32,148 bases of DNA, from positions 1 to 32,148 of the forward strand of contig CAIRNJ010000007.1 in the NCBI GenBank assembly GCA_903879915.1, given 5' to 3'. Positions 13,711-21,793 of the stretch are shown here, piece by piece. Numbering within the stretch: position 1 is the stretch's first letter; each line of letters starts with the position of its first letter. A program made the position numbers and the translations under genes. The notes beneath the pieces are model-generated. The model was not told the DNA's origin and searched no databases. It was given only the letters and a program-made list of their open reading frames with translations. This DNA comes from an uncultured Elusimicrobia bacterium. Its GTDB lineage: Bacteria > Elusimicrobiota > Elusimicrobia > Elusimicrobiales > UBA9959.

Positions 13711-15206
13711 CGGCAGAGAAATTCATAATAGTGCTGGACCAGGGCAGCTCGAGCTCCCGGGCGCTGGCTTTCGACCTCGGCGGGAATATCCGCTTCAAGG
13801 CGCAGCGCAGGCTGGAGGCGTCCTATCCGGCCCCGGGCCGCGCGGAGTACGACGCGGAAAAGCTTTTCTCCGCCCAGGCCGACAGCCTCTCCGACGTGCT
13901 GGCCCGGCTCCCGGAGGGCGCCGAGGCCGCCGCGCTGGCCATAGCGGCCCAGCGCTCCACCGTGGCGCTGTGGGACAAGAACACCGGCGCGGCGCTGTGC
14001 CCGGTGCTGAGCTGGCAGGACGGCCGCGCGCTGGAGCTGCTGGGCAAAATACCGCTTTCCAACACCCGGATACACGATCTCACCGGCCTTTACAAGACGC
14101 CGTATTACAGCGCTTCCAAGATAGCCTGGGCGCTGGAAAATTATCCCGAAGTGAAAGCCGCAGCCGCTGAGAAACGCCTGCTGGCGGCCCCGGTGGCCTC
14201 CTACATCATCTGGCGCCTGTCCGGCGGCAAGACCTTCGTCATCGACCCCTCGCAGGCGCAGCGCACGCTGCTGTTCAACCTGCGGCGGCTGAAGTGGGAG
14301 CCGGGGCTGCTGGCGGCTTTCGGCGTAAGCGCCGCCTGCCTGCCCGAAGTCCGGCCCAGCATGGGCCGCCTGGGTTCCGTGGAGGCGGCCGGGCGTAAAA
14401 TACCGGTCACGGCCATGCTGGGCGACCAGCAGGCGGCCATGCTCGGCCTGGGCCTGGAGGCGGCCGGCTCCGGCGCGCTCAACTACGGCACCGGGGCTTT
14501 CCTGCTGGTGAATACCGGCAGCGCGCCGGTAAAGATACGCGGCCTGCTCAACTCCTTCGGCTGGCAGGCCGGCCCGTCGAAAAAAGAAAGCTGCTACTTT
14601 ACCGAAAGCACTGTGAATTCCGCCGGCACCGCGCTGGAATGGCTCAGGGTCAAGTTCGGCCTGTTCGCGGACATCGGCGAGGTGGACGCCATGTGCCGCG
14701 CCTCGAAGAACCGCGTTTTCTGCCTGCCCGCCATCGGCGGCCTGGGCGCGCCTTACTGGGATTTCTCGGCGTTCACCACGTTCACCGGCTTCTCCCCCCA
14801 TACCGACAGGCACGACGTGGTGCGCGGCGTTACGGAGGGCATAGCCTACATGGTGGCCGACGCCTTCGACCTGGTGAAGAAGAAAGGCTTTAAGATAGAG
14901 GACCTGAAGGTTTCAGGCGGGCTTTCGAAGATAGACTGGCTGCTGCAGTTCCAGGCCGACATCACCGGCGCGCGCATAACCGCGCTGGCGGAGACCGAGG
15001 CCACGGCCATGGGCGCGGGCCTGGCCGCCGCGCGCGGGCTGGGCCTGGCGCCCGCCTGGAAGGCCGCGGTCTCCGGCCGGGTATTCACGCCGGGCATAGG
15101 CGAAGAGGAGCGGCAGAACCTGCTGCGCGGCTGGAGGCTGTTCGTGAAAAACACGCGCCGCGCCAGCCGCGATCTGCGCCGGCTGAACATCCTTCCCCAC
15201 AATTGA
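13707..15206 (+). CDS. FGGY-family carbohydrate kinase, glycerol-kinase-like
   Basis: ATP-dependent sugar or polyol kinase of 499 residues, normal for the family. FGGY_N (about 1-250) has the phosphate-binding LDQGSSSSRA and FGGY_C (about 255-470) has the GlpK-like NYGTGAFLLVNTG and VSGGLSKIDWLLQFQADI. GDQQAA carries the conserved catalytic Asp, and PYYSASKIAW matches the Tyr-containing substrate loop of GlpK. The position of E84 in E. coli GlpK (QRET) is Ser here (AAQRST), while the neighbouring Arg and the WQD Trp are kept, so glycerol may not be the substrate. The ATG overlaps the nuclease stop as ATGA, implying translational coupling. Xylulokinase-type activity is the main alternative. 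Confidence 0.8.
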   Translation: MTAEKFIIVLDQGSSSSRALAFDLGGNIRFKAQRRLEASYPAPGRAEYDAEKLFSAQADSLSDVLARLPEGAEAAALAIAAQRSTVALWDKNTGAALCPVLSWQDGRALELLGKIPLSNTRIHDLTGLYKTPYYSASKIAWALENYPEVKAAAAEKRLLAAPVASYIIWRLSGGKTFVIDPSQAQRTLLFNLRRLKWEPGLLAAFGVSAACLPEVRPSMGRLGSVEAAGRKIPVTAMLGDQQAAMLGLGLEAAGSGALNYGTGAFLLVNTGSAPVKIRGLLNSFGWQAGPSKKESCYFTESTVNSAGTALEWLRVKFGLFADIGEVDAMCRASKNRVFCLPAIGGLGAPYWDFSAFTTFTGFSPHTDRHDVVRGVTEGIAYMVADAFDLVKKKGFKIEDLKVSGGLSKIDWLLQFQADITGARITALAETEATAMGAGLAAARGLGLAPAWKAAVSGRVFTPGIGEEERQNLLRGWRLFVKNTRRASRDLRRLNILPHN

Positions 15207-15208
15207 AC

Positions 15209-15259
15209 GGGGTCAGGTCTTGCATTTCAACAAAATGTTGAAATGCAAGACCTGACCCC
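15209..15259. repeat. Long perfect palindrome (REP/MITE-like), 24-bp arms
   Basis: Arms at 15209-15232 and 15236-15259 are perfect inverted repeats around an AAA loop, starting GGGGTCAGGTCTTGC and ending GCAAGACCTGACCCC. It fills the gap between the convergent kinase and trxB genes. Palindromes with this type of GGTCAGGTCTTGCATTT core recur in unrelated environmental genomes and are often associated with Y1 (RAYT-type) transposases; that link is from memory. It could also act as a transcription barrier for both genes. Confidence 0.75.
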
Positions 15260-15272
15260 ATTTACCGATCCT

Positions 15273-16232
15273 TTACTTTTTGTCTTTTATTTCTTCCAGG
15301 TAGCGGCCGGCTTCCATGGAGGCGCGGCAGCCCGCGCCGGCGGCTATTATAGCCTGCTTGTAATGGCGGTCCATCACGTCCCCGGCGGCGAAGACGCCCC
15401 GCACCGAGGTCTCGCCGCGGCAGTCGGTGACAAGGTAGCCTTCCTCGTCCAGCTTAAGGCTGCCTTTGAACAGCGCCGTGGCCGGGTCGTGGCCGATGGC
15501 TATGAAAACCCCGCACAGGGGCAGTTCAGTGACCGCGCCGGTCCTGACGTTCTTAAGCCTGACGCCGGTAACCTTGGCCCCGCCCAGCACTTCTTCCAGC
15601 ACGGTATCGTAAATTATCGCTATCTTGGGATTGGCTTTGAGCTTTTCCTGCATGCGGAAACTGGCGCGCAGGGCGTCGCGGCGGTGGATCAGCCACACTT
15701 TTACGGCGAACTTGGTAAGGAACAGCGCGTCCTCGGCGGCGGTGTCCCCCCCGCCTATCACGCACAGCTCCTTGCCGCGGAAGAAGAAACCGTCGCAGGT
15801 GGCGCAGCCCGAGACGCCCTTGCCCATATATTTCCCTTCCGAAGGCAGGCCCAGCCAGCGCGCCCGCGCGCCGGTGGCCACTATCACGGAGTCGGCCGTA
15901 ACTGTTCTGCCGTCGGAAACTTTCAGGGAGAAGGGCCTGACGGCGAGGTCGGCCGCGATTATCTCGTCGGTGAACATGGCCGCGCCCAGGCGCACGGCCT
16001 GCTTCATCATGGCCTGCATCAGGTCGGCCCCCGCCACGGGCTCCGGGAAGCCGGGAAAATTCTCTATCTCCAGCGTGGCCAGCAGCTGGCCGCCGGGGAC
16101 CGTGCCGCCGAACAGGGCGGTTTTCAGCCCGCCCCGGGCGCCGTAGATGGCGGCGGTAAAGCCCGCCGGGCCGGCGCCTATTACGGCCAGGCCGTAGTGC
16201 GCGGCGGTCTGCGTGTCGTTCTTGTCGGCCAT
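15273..16232 (-). CDS. trxB: Thioredoxin reductase
   Basis: NADPH- and FAD-dependent reductase of thioredoxin in the cytoplasm, 319 residues as expected. FAD-binding GAGPAGFTAAIYGAR (about 19-33) is followed by the redox-active C143-A-T-C146 in SGCATCDGFFF, the NADPH-binding GGGDTAAEDA with HRRD, and the C-terminal FAD motif GVFAAGDVMD. It is the last gene of cutA-DUF4321-maf-trxB, 38 nt after maf. GAGGAAAAT precedes the ATG at 16232. The 24-bp-arm palindrome lies just past its stop. Confidence 0.95.
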   Translation of the reverse strand: MADKNDTQTAAHYGLAVIGAGPAGFTAAIYGARGGLKTALFGGTVPGGQLLATLEIENFPGFPEPVAGADLMQAMMKQAVRLGAAMFTDEIIAADLAVRPFSLKVSDGRTVTADSVIVATGARARWLGLPSEGKYMGKGVSGCATCDGFFFRGKELCVIGGGDTAAEDALFLTKFAVKVWLIHRRDALRASFRMQEKLKANPKIAIIYDTVLEEVLGGAKVTGVRLKNVRTGAVTELPLCGVFIAIGHDPATALFKGSLKLDEEGYLVTDCRGETSVRGVFAAGDVMDRHYKQAIIAAGAGCRASMEAGRYLEEIKDKK

Positions 16233-16270
16233 GTTATTTTCCTCGCTGCCGCAGGCTGGTGTTCAAGGGC

Positions 16271-16858
16271 TCAGGCTTTTACCCCGGCCTTCTTTAAAAA
16301 TTTTCGTACCAGGTTCATGGACAGGCCGACCACCGTGTCGAAGCGGCCTTCTATCTTTTCCACGAACTCGTCGTCCTTGTCCTGCACGGCGTAGGCGCCG
16401 GCCTTGTCGTGGTGCTTGGTGCAGAGGTTCTTAAGCTCGGCTTCGCTCAGGCGCCGGGCCTTGCAGCGGGAGACTTCCGCGCCGGCCAGGAAGAGGCCTT
16501 TCTCCAGCCAGATCAGCGCTACGCCGGTGTGCACGGCCTGCCAGGAGCCGTTCTGCAGGCGCAGCAGGCGCAGGGCGTCCTTCGCGTGCGCGGGCTTGCC
16601 CAGTATCTCGCCCTTGCAGTAGACCAGCGTGTCGGAGCCCAGCACGGGGGCGCCGGGATATTTCAGCGCCACGCTCAGCGCTTTTTTATAGGCCAGCTCC
16701 CGCACTATCAGGGCGGGGCGCCGGTAGGAGGAAATTTCTTTTATGCGGCTGGGGATCACCCGGTGCCGTATGCCGGCCTGCGTGAGCAGTTCTACGCGCC
16801 TGGGGGAGCGCGAGGCGAGGATGAGCTCAGGCTTCGACCGCGCGGTCCGGGCGGTCAT
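16271..16858 (-). CDS. maf: Maf family nucleotide pyrophosphatase
   Basis: Hydrolyses non-canonical or canonical nucleoside triphosphates (dTTP/UTP or m7GTP depending on subtype), 195 residues. Family motifs are ILASRSPRR at the N-terminus, GSDTLV with the catalytic Asp, KP in ILGKPAHAKDA, DKAGAYAVQDKD and the terminal VVGLSMNLV (usually VGLP). The subtype is not assigned. The start overlaps the DUF4321 stop by 4 bp. Confidence 0.9.
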   Translation of the reverse strand: MTARTARSKPELILASRSPRRVELLTQAGIRHRVIPSRIKEISSYRRPALIVRELAYKKALSVALKYPGAPVLGSDTLVYCKGEILGKPAHAKDALRLLRLQNGSWQAVHTGVALIWLEKGLFLAGAEVSRCKARRLSEAELKNLCTKHHDKAGAYAVQDKDDEFVEKIEGRFDTVVGLSMNLVRKFLKKAGVKA

Positions 16859-17115
16859 TTGACCAGCTGCTTGTAGACCACCGCGGCCAGGAAGATGCCG
16901 ATGATGCTGGAGATGTTGAACTTAAAGACCAGCCCGCCGGTAAGTTCCACTAGGTTCAGGTCCACGGTGGTGGGCTTAAGGCCGGTGTTTATGGCGGTGC
17001 TCAGCAGCGAGTTTATCTGGCCCTCGGGGAACCAGATGTTGAAAAGTTTGCCGATAAAGATCCCGAGCAGGGAACCTATGGCTACCACCACTACCACGTG
17101 CAGCGCGTTTTTCAT
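16855..17115 (-). CDS. DUF4321-type small membrane protein
   Basis: 86 residues with two predicted membrane helices (about 5-26 and 66-84) enclosing an extracytoplasmic loop. The pattern GSLLGIFIGKL, then VDLNLVELTGGLVFKFNISSIIGIFLAAVVY fits the DUF4321 family (PF14209), found mostly next to maf and cell-shape genes in several phyla. Function is unknown. ATGA overlaps exist at both ends (with cutA upstream and maf downstream), so translation is coupled. Confidence 0.8.
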   Translation of the reverse strand: MKNALHVVVVVAIGSLLGIFIGKLFNIWFPEGQINSLLSTAINTGLKPTTVDLNLVELTGGLVFKFNISSIIGIFLAAVVYKQLVK

Positions 17116-17483
17116 AGAAGCTTCTTGCCCTCGGGGAGTTTATCCAGCGAAATGTTGGTCGTAAAAAGAGTATTGGCCCCAAGCCAGTCCTGGTAGTCCT
17201 TGGAGGCGGCGTCGATCTGCGTGAAAATGGTCTCCGGCACGGCGTAGGGGTGATGCCGCTTTACGAACTGTATGATGTCCTCGCGCAGCGCCCGGCGGGT
17301 CTTTATTATCAGCAGGATCTCGGCGGATTTCTCTATGCTGTCCTTCCACCAGTAGGAGGATTCCACCCCGGGGACGGCCGACACGCAGGCGGCCAGGCGC
17401 TCCTTGAGCAGCCCTTCCGTTATCACGTCGGCGGTCTTTTTATCCCCGACGGTGACGAAACATATGTCGTAGTCTGTGGTCAT
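17112..17483 (-). CDS. cutA: CutA1-type divalent-cation tolerance protein
   Basis: Small trimeric signalling-type protein linked to copper tolerance, with unclear biochemical role. 123 residues from the ATG at 17483 (MTTDYDICFVTV). Family motifs: LLKERLAACVS, VESSYWWKDSIEKSAEILLIIKTRR and the hallmark HPYAVPETI. The start at 17483 is preferred over an in-frame ATG at 17519, because a TATAAT box lies between the two, 9 nt from 17483. It heads the cutA-DUF4321-maf-trxB operon. Confidence 0.92.
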   Translation of the reverse strand: MTTDYDICFVTVGDKKTADVITEGLLKERLAACVSAVPGVESSYWWKDSIEKSAEILLIIKTRRALREDIIQFVKRHHPYAVPETIFTQIDAASKDYQDWLGANTLFTTNISLDKLPEGKKLL

Positions 17484-17492
17484 AATATAGAT

Positions 17493-17519
17493 ATTATAAT
17501 AGCCTGTCCCGGAAGTCAA
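17493..17519 (-). promoter_or_regulatory. Promoter of the cutA operon, near-leaderless
   Basis: On the minus strand TTGACT (17519-17514), 15-nt spacer, TATAAT (17498-17493), then 9 nt to the cutA ATG. The expected leader is only 2-3 nt and no Shine-Dalgarno fits. The spacer is short but both hexamers are strong. Confidence 0.55.
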
Positions 17520-17532
17520 CTTCGCCGCGGCG

Positions 17533-18417
17533 TCAGGGCAGATTGCAGTCGGAAAAATCCGCGCGGGCGACGTTGAGCAGGTCCTGGTTGGCCTGGCGCC
17601 AGGCCGCGTCCTCGTCTATTTCCCGCTTGTAGTTCTTTTCGAAGTTAGTGAAGATGGCGCTCTGGTCCTCGTAAAAAGTGCGCTGGTAGCGGTAGGATTC
17701 GTAGGACGGCATGGCCCGCACCCTGGCGTCGTTCTTCATGGCCTCGTTCATCGTTAGCATGCCCCTGCGCACGCGCTGGAGGTCGCGCTCGTAAAGCAGC
17801 CGGGGAAAACTGTCCTCGTTTATGGCCCTGCGCATCCTTTCCAGCCAGTCGCGCTGGCCGGCCAGCGTGTCCAGCGGGCGCTGGCAGTCGGGGTCCAGGG
17901 ACAGCGCTTCCTTGCGGGCCTGGGCCATGGCGTAGGCCGACTGGTCCATGATATAGGTGCAGAAATCCCTTTTCAGCGGGGCCGCGTTGTCGCGCTTGTC
18001 GAAATCGGAGTTGGCCAGGCCGAGCTCCAGCCCCAGACGCGCCTGGAAAAGGGCGGACAGCTCTTCCTCCTCCGAAATCACCTCCTCCAGGCCGGTCAGC
18101 ATGTAAAGGCGGTAGATATAGGCCGCGCGGGCCAGCGTCAGCGCCAGCACCCGGTCCGTGACCTTCATTTCCACGGGCAGGAAGACCATGCCTTTTTTTA
18201 TGGCGAACTTGTGGCAGAGGCCGGCGGTGTTGGAGTACTCGAAAAGCACGGGGTTCTTATAGATGAACTGCACGAGGGGCCTGCCCAGCTGCGTGCCGTT
18301 GATGATGTCGAAAGCGCGCTCGATGGAGGGCTCGCTGGTAAGGCGGATGTCCCGGCGGCTGCCGGCGCAGGCCGTCAGCAGACTAAGGGAAAAAAACAGC
18401 AGCGCGTTCTTTTTCAT
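17533..18417 (-). CDS. Hypothetical lipoprotein
   Basis: 294 residues with a textbook lipoprotein signal: MKKNALLFFSLSLLTAC, lipobox LTAC with lipidated C17. The mature part is mostly helical and rich in Arg, Glu and Tyr, with four cysteines (LCHKF, DFCTY, PDCQR, SDCNL) that could form disulfides. There is a central acidic stretch (SEEEEL). I do not recognise a family. It ends just before the cutA promoter, so the two are probably separate units. The ATG is preceded by CGGA and by a TATAAT at 10 nt, so the leader is very short. It diverges from the PfkB kinase. Confidence 0.7.
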   Translation of the reverse strand: MKKNALLFFSLSLLTACAGSRRDIRLTSEPSIERAFDIINGTQLGRPLVQFIYKNPVLFEYSNTAGLCHKFAIKKGMVFLPVEMKVTDRVLALTLARAAYIYRLYMLTGLEEVISEEEELSALFQARLGLELGLANSDFDKRDNAAPLKRDFCTYIMDQSAYAMAQARKEALSLDPDCQRPLDTLAGQRDWLERMRRAINEDSFPRLLYERDLQRVRRGMLTMNEAMKNDARVRAMPSYESYRYQRTFYEDQSAIFTNFEKNYKREIDEDAAWRQANQDLLNVARADFSDCNLP

Positions 18418-18427
18418 TCCGTTATAT

Positions 18428-18433
18428 ATTATA
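18428..18433 (-). promoter_or_regulatory. -10 box of the hypothetical lipoprotein gene
   Basis: TATAAT on the minus strand in an AT-rich stretch ends 10 nt before the ATG at 18417, giving a predicted leader of only about 3-4 nt. Confidence 0.45.
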
Positions 18434-18503
18434 TAAACTTAGGCTTCATCACTTCCCGCCAAAAATGCTAAATTTATTTTAAGTACACGGTTCCGGAGCC
18501 TCT

Positions 18504-19502
18504 ATGAGCATACCGCGCCCAGGCGCTAAAAAACCCTCGTCTCCCGCGGCCGCCTCGCCGGGCGTGCTGGTGCTGAACCTGAATTTCTCGGTGGACAAGA
18601 CCGTGCTCATTCCCGCCTTCGAAAAGAACAGCGTTTACCGGCTGGCGCGGACCATCAGCCTGCCCGGCGGCAAAGGCGTGAACGTGGCTCGGGCGCTGCT
18701 GGAGCTGGGCCTGCCCGCCCCGCTGGCCGGCTTTGCCGGCGGCTGCAACGGGCACTGGATAGAGCAGGCGCTGAAAAAGAACGGGTTCAGGGCCTTCCTT
18801 GAAAAGCACGGCGCAGGGGAATCCCGGATGTGCCTTACCGTGGTGGACGAACACGGCTGCCACATGGATTTCAACGAGGAAGGCCCCCCCGTGCCGCGGG
18901 CCGCGCAGCGGCGCTTCCTGCGCGCGTTCGGCCGCCGCCTGCTGGCCGGGGTCAGGGCGGTCGCCATCTGCGGGCGCACGCCGGCCGGCCTTGAAAAAGG
19001 TTTTTACTCCGGCCTGGTGCGCGCCGCCGCCGCCCGCGGCTGCTTCGTAATGGTGGACGCCAGCGGCCCGGCGCTGGCCGAGGCGCTCGACGCCGGAGCG
19101 GGCGGCATAAAAATAAACCGCGCTGAGTTCGCGGAGCTTTCCGGCCGGCGCTTTTCCCCCGCCGGGTTCTATTCCTTTTTCCGTGGCCGCGTGCAGCGCG
19201 GGCTGCATACGCTGATAGTGACGGGCGGGCCCGAGCCCGCGTACGCCGCCACCCCCGCCGGCCTGTGGCGCATAACCCCGCCGCGTCTGCCGCGGCTGCA
19301 GAGCCCCGTGGGCGCGGGCGACTCCTTCATGGCGGGGCTCGTGTTCGGTTTCGTCAACGGCTACGATTTCGAGCGCACGCTCGGCCTGGCCGGGGGCGCG
19401 GCGGCTTCGGACTGCCTTACGCTGGGCGCCGGGTCCATAGGCCGCGCGCAAGCGCTGGCTTTCGCGCGCAAGGTAGTGGTTACGAAGCTAAAGTCTCTCT
19501 GA
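18504..19502 (+). CDS. PfkB-family kinase, 1-phosphofructokinase/tagatose-6-phosphate kinase-like
   Basis: Ribokinase-fold sugar-phosphate kinase, 332 residues. The GGKGVNVARALLELG segment is the FruK/LacC-type substrate-binding signature; the VGAGDSFMAGLVFG motif carries the catalytic base D273 and anion hole; IKINRAEF corresponds to the KPN.xE motif, with I-N in place of P-N. A 20-residue Pro/Ala/Ser-rich N-terminal extension precedes the conserved start. CGGAG lies 5-6 nt before the ATG. It is followed after 11 nt by an ADP-forming acyl-CoA synthetase, suggesting a fermentative carbon operon. FruK, LacC and PfkB-type 6-phosphofructokinase cannot be told apart from sequence alone. Confidence 0.85.
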   Translation: MSIPRPGAKKPSSPAAASPGVLVLNLNFSVDKTVLIPAFEKNSVYRLARTISLPGGKGVNVARALLELGLPAPLAGFAGGCNGHWIEQALKKNGFRAFLEKHGAGESRMCLTVVDEHGCHMDFNEEGPPVPRAAQRRFLRAFGRRLLAGVRAVAICGRTPAGLEKGFYSGLVRAAAARGCFVMVDASGPALAEALDAGAGGIKINRAEFAELSGRRFSPAGFYSFFRGRVQRGLHTLIVTGGPEPAYAATPAGLWRITPPRLPRLQSPVGAGDSFMAGLVFGFVNGYDFERTLGLAGGAAASDCLTLGAGSIGRAQALAFARKVVVTKLKSL

Positions 19503-19513
19503 AAGGACCCTTT

Positions 19514-21787
19514 ATGAAAAATTTCAGCGCTGCGGAAAACATACTGGACAGGGCCGGCGCGGAAAAGCGCAGCAGCCTCAGCGAGCCGGAGGTCTATGAA
19601 TTCCTGGCGCTGGCCGGGCTGGAGACGCCCTGCTACGCGCTGTACCCCGCCGCCGCGCTGGCCCCCGCCGCCGCCGCGCAGGACGCCTGCGCCCGCCTGC
19701 CGGGCGAAAAACTGGTGCTCAAGCTGGTCTCCTCGCGCACGCTGCACAAGACCGAAGCCGGCGGCGTGAAGGTGCTGGCGAAGACCGTGCCCGCGGTGCA
19801 GGAGGCGCTGGAGAGCATGGCCGTCAAATTCCCCGACGCGGAAGCTTTCATGGCGGTGGAATTCCTGCAGCATTCGCCGTTCGCGCTGGGCGAGGAACTG
19901 CTGCTGGGCGCGCGCTCGGACGACGCCTTCGGCCCGGTGCTGACGCTGGGCCCCGGCGGCACCCACGCCGAGGCGCTCACCCGCGCGCTGCGGCCCGGGC
20001 TGTCCCCCTCCGTGATACCGGTGGAGCTGGCCGCCGGCAGGGAAGAATGGGCCGGGTTCCTTAAAAGCAGCTGGGTGTGGCGCTATTGCGCCGGAGAAGT
20101 GCGCGGCGCGCACCGCCTGGCCGAGGACGTGAAGATCTATAAATGGCTGGAGGGCTTCGCCCAGATAATGCGGCATTTCCGCGACGGCGGCCCGTCGCAC
20201 TGGGCCATAGAGGAGTTCGAGGTGAACCCGCTGGCCGTGGCCAAAGGCCGGCTGACCGCGCTGGACGGCGTGCTGCGCTTCAGACCGGCGCGCAGCGGCG
20301 GTCCGCGCCGCCGGCCCTCGCATAAAGGCGTGGACAGCCTGCTGCATACGCGCAGCGCCGCCGTGGTGGGCGTGAGCGAGAAAAAGATGAACATGGCCCG
20401 CATCATACTCAAGAACATGCTCAAGGCCGGCTTCCCCAAGGAGCGGACCTATATCATTAAGGAAGGCGCGGCCGAGATAGACGGCGTCAGGTGCTTCGCC
20501 TCCCCCGCGGAGCTGCCAGAGAAAGTGGACATGTACGTGGTGGCCGTGCCCTCGCGGGAGGTGCCGCACGTGCTGGCCGCGGCCGGGGAGTCCGGGAAAG
20601 TCAACGGCGTGGTGCTCATTTCCGGCGGCATGGGCGAGAAAGCCGGCTCCGAGGATATGGGCAGGAACGTGGTGCACACGCTGCTGCGCGGCCGGGAGAA
20701 GAACCCGGATTTCGCGCTGTCGGGCGGCAATTCCATGGGCATCGTGCTCAACGACGTGAAGCTCAACACTTTCTTCATCCCGGAATACAAGCTGGAGCAC
20801 CCGCTGGGCGTGAACCCCTATAACGCGCGCACGGCTTTCGTCAGCCAGAGCGGCGCTTTCGTGATCTCCGCCATCAGCAAGATGCCCTGGCTCAAGCCCG
20901 CTTACTGCATAACCGTGGGCAACCAGCAGGACGTTACCGTGCCCGACTACGTGGAGCGCCTGGCCGACGAGGACGGCCTGAAGGTGATACTGGTGTACAT
21001 GGAGGGCTTCAAGCCCGGCGACGGCCTGGCGCTGGCCCGCGTGATAGCCAGGGCGCGCGCGAAAGGCAAGCAGGTCATCCTGTACAAGGCCGGCCGCACC
21101 GCCGTGGGGCAGAAGGCGGTGATGGGGCATACGGCGTCCATCGCCGGCGACTACCTGGTGACGCGCCTTATCATGGAGCACGCCGGCGCGCTGGTGGCCG
21201 AGACCTTCGACGATTTCAACGACCTGGCCGCCCTGGCCTGCTCCTTCGCGGATTTCGAGATAAAGCACGGGAACACGTTCTTCATCTCCAACGCCGGCTT
21301 CGAAGCCGCCGGCATGGCCGACGGCGTGACCGCCCGCCTGACGGCCCACATGGGCGAGGGCGTGGCCGCGAAGATGCACACGACGCTCAGGGAGTTCAGC
21401 CTGGATTCGCTGGTGGACGCGAAGAACCCGCTGGACATCACCCCGATGGCCCCCGACGCCGCGATCGGCGGCGTGGTCAGGACGGCCCTCGCCTCGGACG
21501 AATTTTCCGGCGCGCTGGTGTCGATGATACCGCTGACGGTGATGATGAACACGCTGCCCAAGGGCGGGGACTGGCCGGACGATCTCGAGAAGTCTTTCCT
21601 GAAGGACGCCGAGGCGGCCGCCAGGGCCGCGCGCAAACCGCTTATTTTCTGCGTGGCCTGCGGTTCCAGGTTCGAGCCCTACTGCGCCTACGCGCAGGCG
21701 CTGGGCCTGCCCGTCTTCCGCTCGGCGGACAGGGCGGCGAAGATGTACGGCGTCTATCTGGATTACGTGCTGGGCAAGGCGGCCTGA
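19514..21787 (+). CDS. ADP-forming acyl-CoA synthetase (acetate-CoA ligase type), ATP-grasp domain first
   Basis: Converts acyl-CoA, ADP and Pi to acid, CoA and ATP, a substrate-level phosphorylation route used in fermentation. 757 residues from the ATG at 19514, with AAAGGA 6 nt upstream. The ATP-grasp_5 domain is at the N-terminus (about 1-255: LVLKLVSSRTLHKTEAGGV, FGPVLTLGPGG, EEFEVNPLAV). It is followed by the CoA-binding domain (about 270-400: AAVVGVSEKKMNMARIIL) and ligase-type domains with SQSGAF and the phospho-histidine H539 in GHTASIAGD. The usual fused order is CoA-binding first and ATP-grasp last, so this is the permuted form. It is probably co-transcribed with the PfkB kinase. 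Confidence 0.87.
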   Translation: MKNFSAAENILDRAGAEKRSSLSEPEVYEFLALAGLETPCYALYPAAALAPAAAAQDACARLPGEKLVLKLVSSRTLHKTEAGGVKVLAKTVPAVQEALESMAVKFPDAEAFMAVEFLQHSPFALGEELLLGARSDDAFGPVLTLGPGGTHAEALTRALRPGLSPSVIPVELAAGREEWAGFLKSSWVWRYCAGEVRGAHRLAEDVKIYKWLEGFAQIMRHFRDGGPSHWAIEEFEVNPLAVAKGRLTALDGVLRFRPARSGGPRRRPSHKGVDSLLHTRSAAVVGVSEKKMNMARIILKNMLKAGFPKERTYIIKEGAAEIDGVRCFASPAELPEKVDMYVVAVPSREVPHVLAAAGESGKVNGVVLISGGMGEKAGSEDMGRNVVHTLLRGREKNPDFALSGGNSMGIVLNDVKLNTFFIPEYKLEHPLGVNPYNARTAFVSQSGAFVISAISKMPWLKPAYCITVGNQQDVTVPDYVERLADEDGLKVILVYMEGFKPGDGLALARVIARARAKGKQVILYKAGRTAVGQKAVMGHTASIAGDYLVTRLIMEHAGALVAETFDDFNDLAALACSFADFEIKHGNTFFISNAGFEAAGMADGVTARLTAHMGEGVAAKMHTTLREFSLDSLVDAKNPLDITPMAPDAAIGGVVRTALASDEFSGALVSMIPLTVMMNTLPKGGDWPDDLEKSFLKDAEAAARAARKPLIFCVACGSRFEPYCAYAQALGLPVFRSADRAAKMYGVYLDYVLGKAA

Positions 21788-21793
21788 GCGGCC

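Noticed and set aside
19361-21379. A 672-codon minus-strand open frame
   Set aside because: Antisense to the acyl-CoA synthetase; His/Gly/Ala-rich with no recognisable domain.
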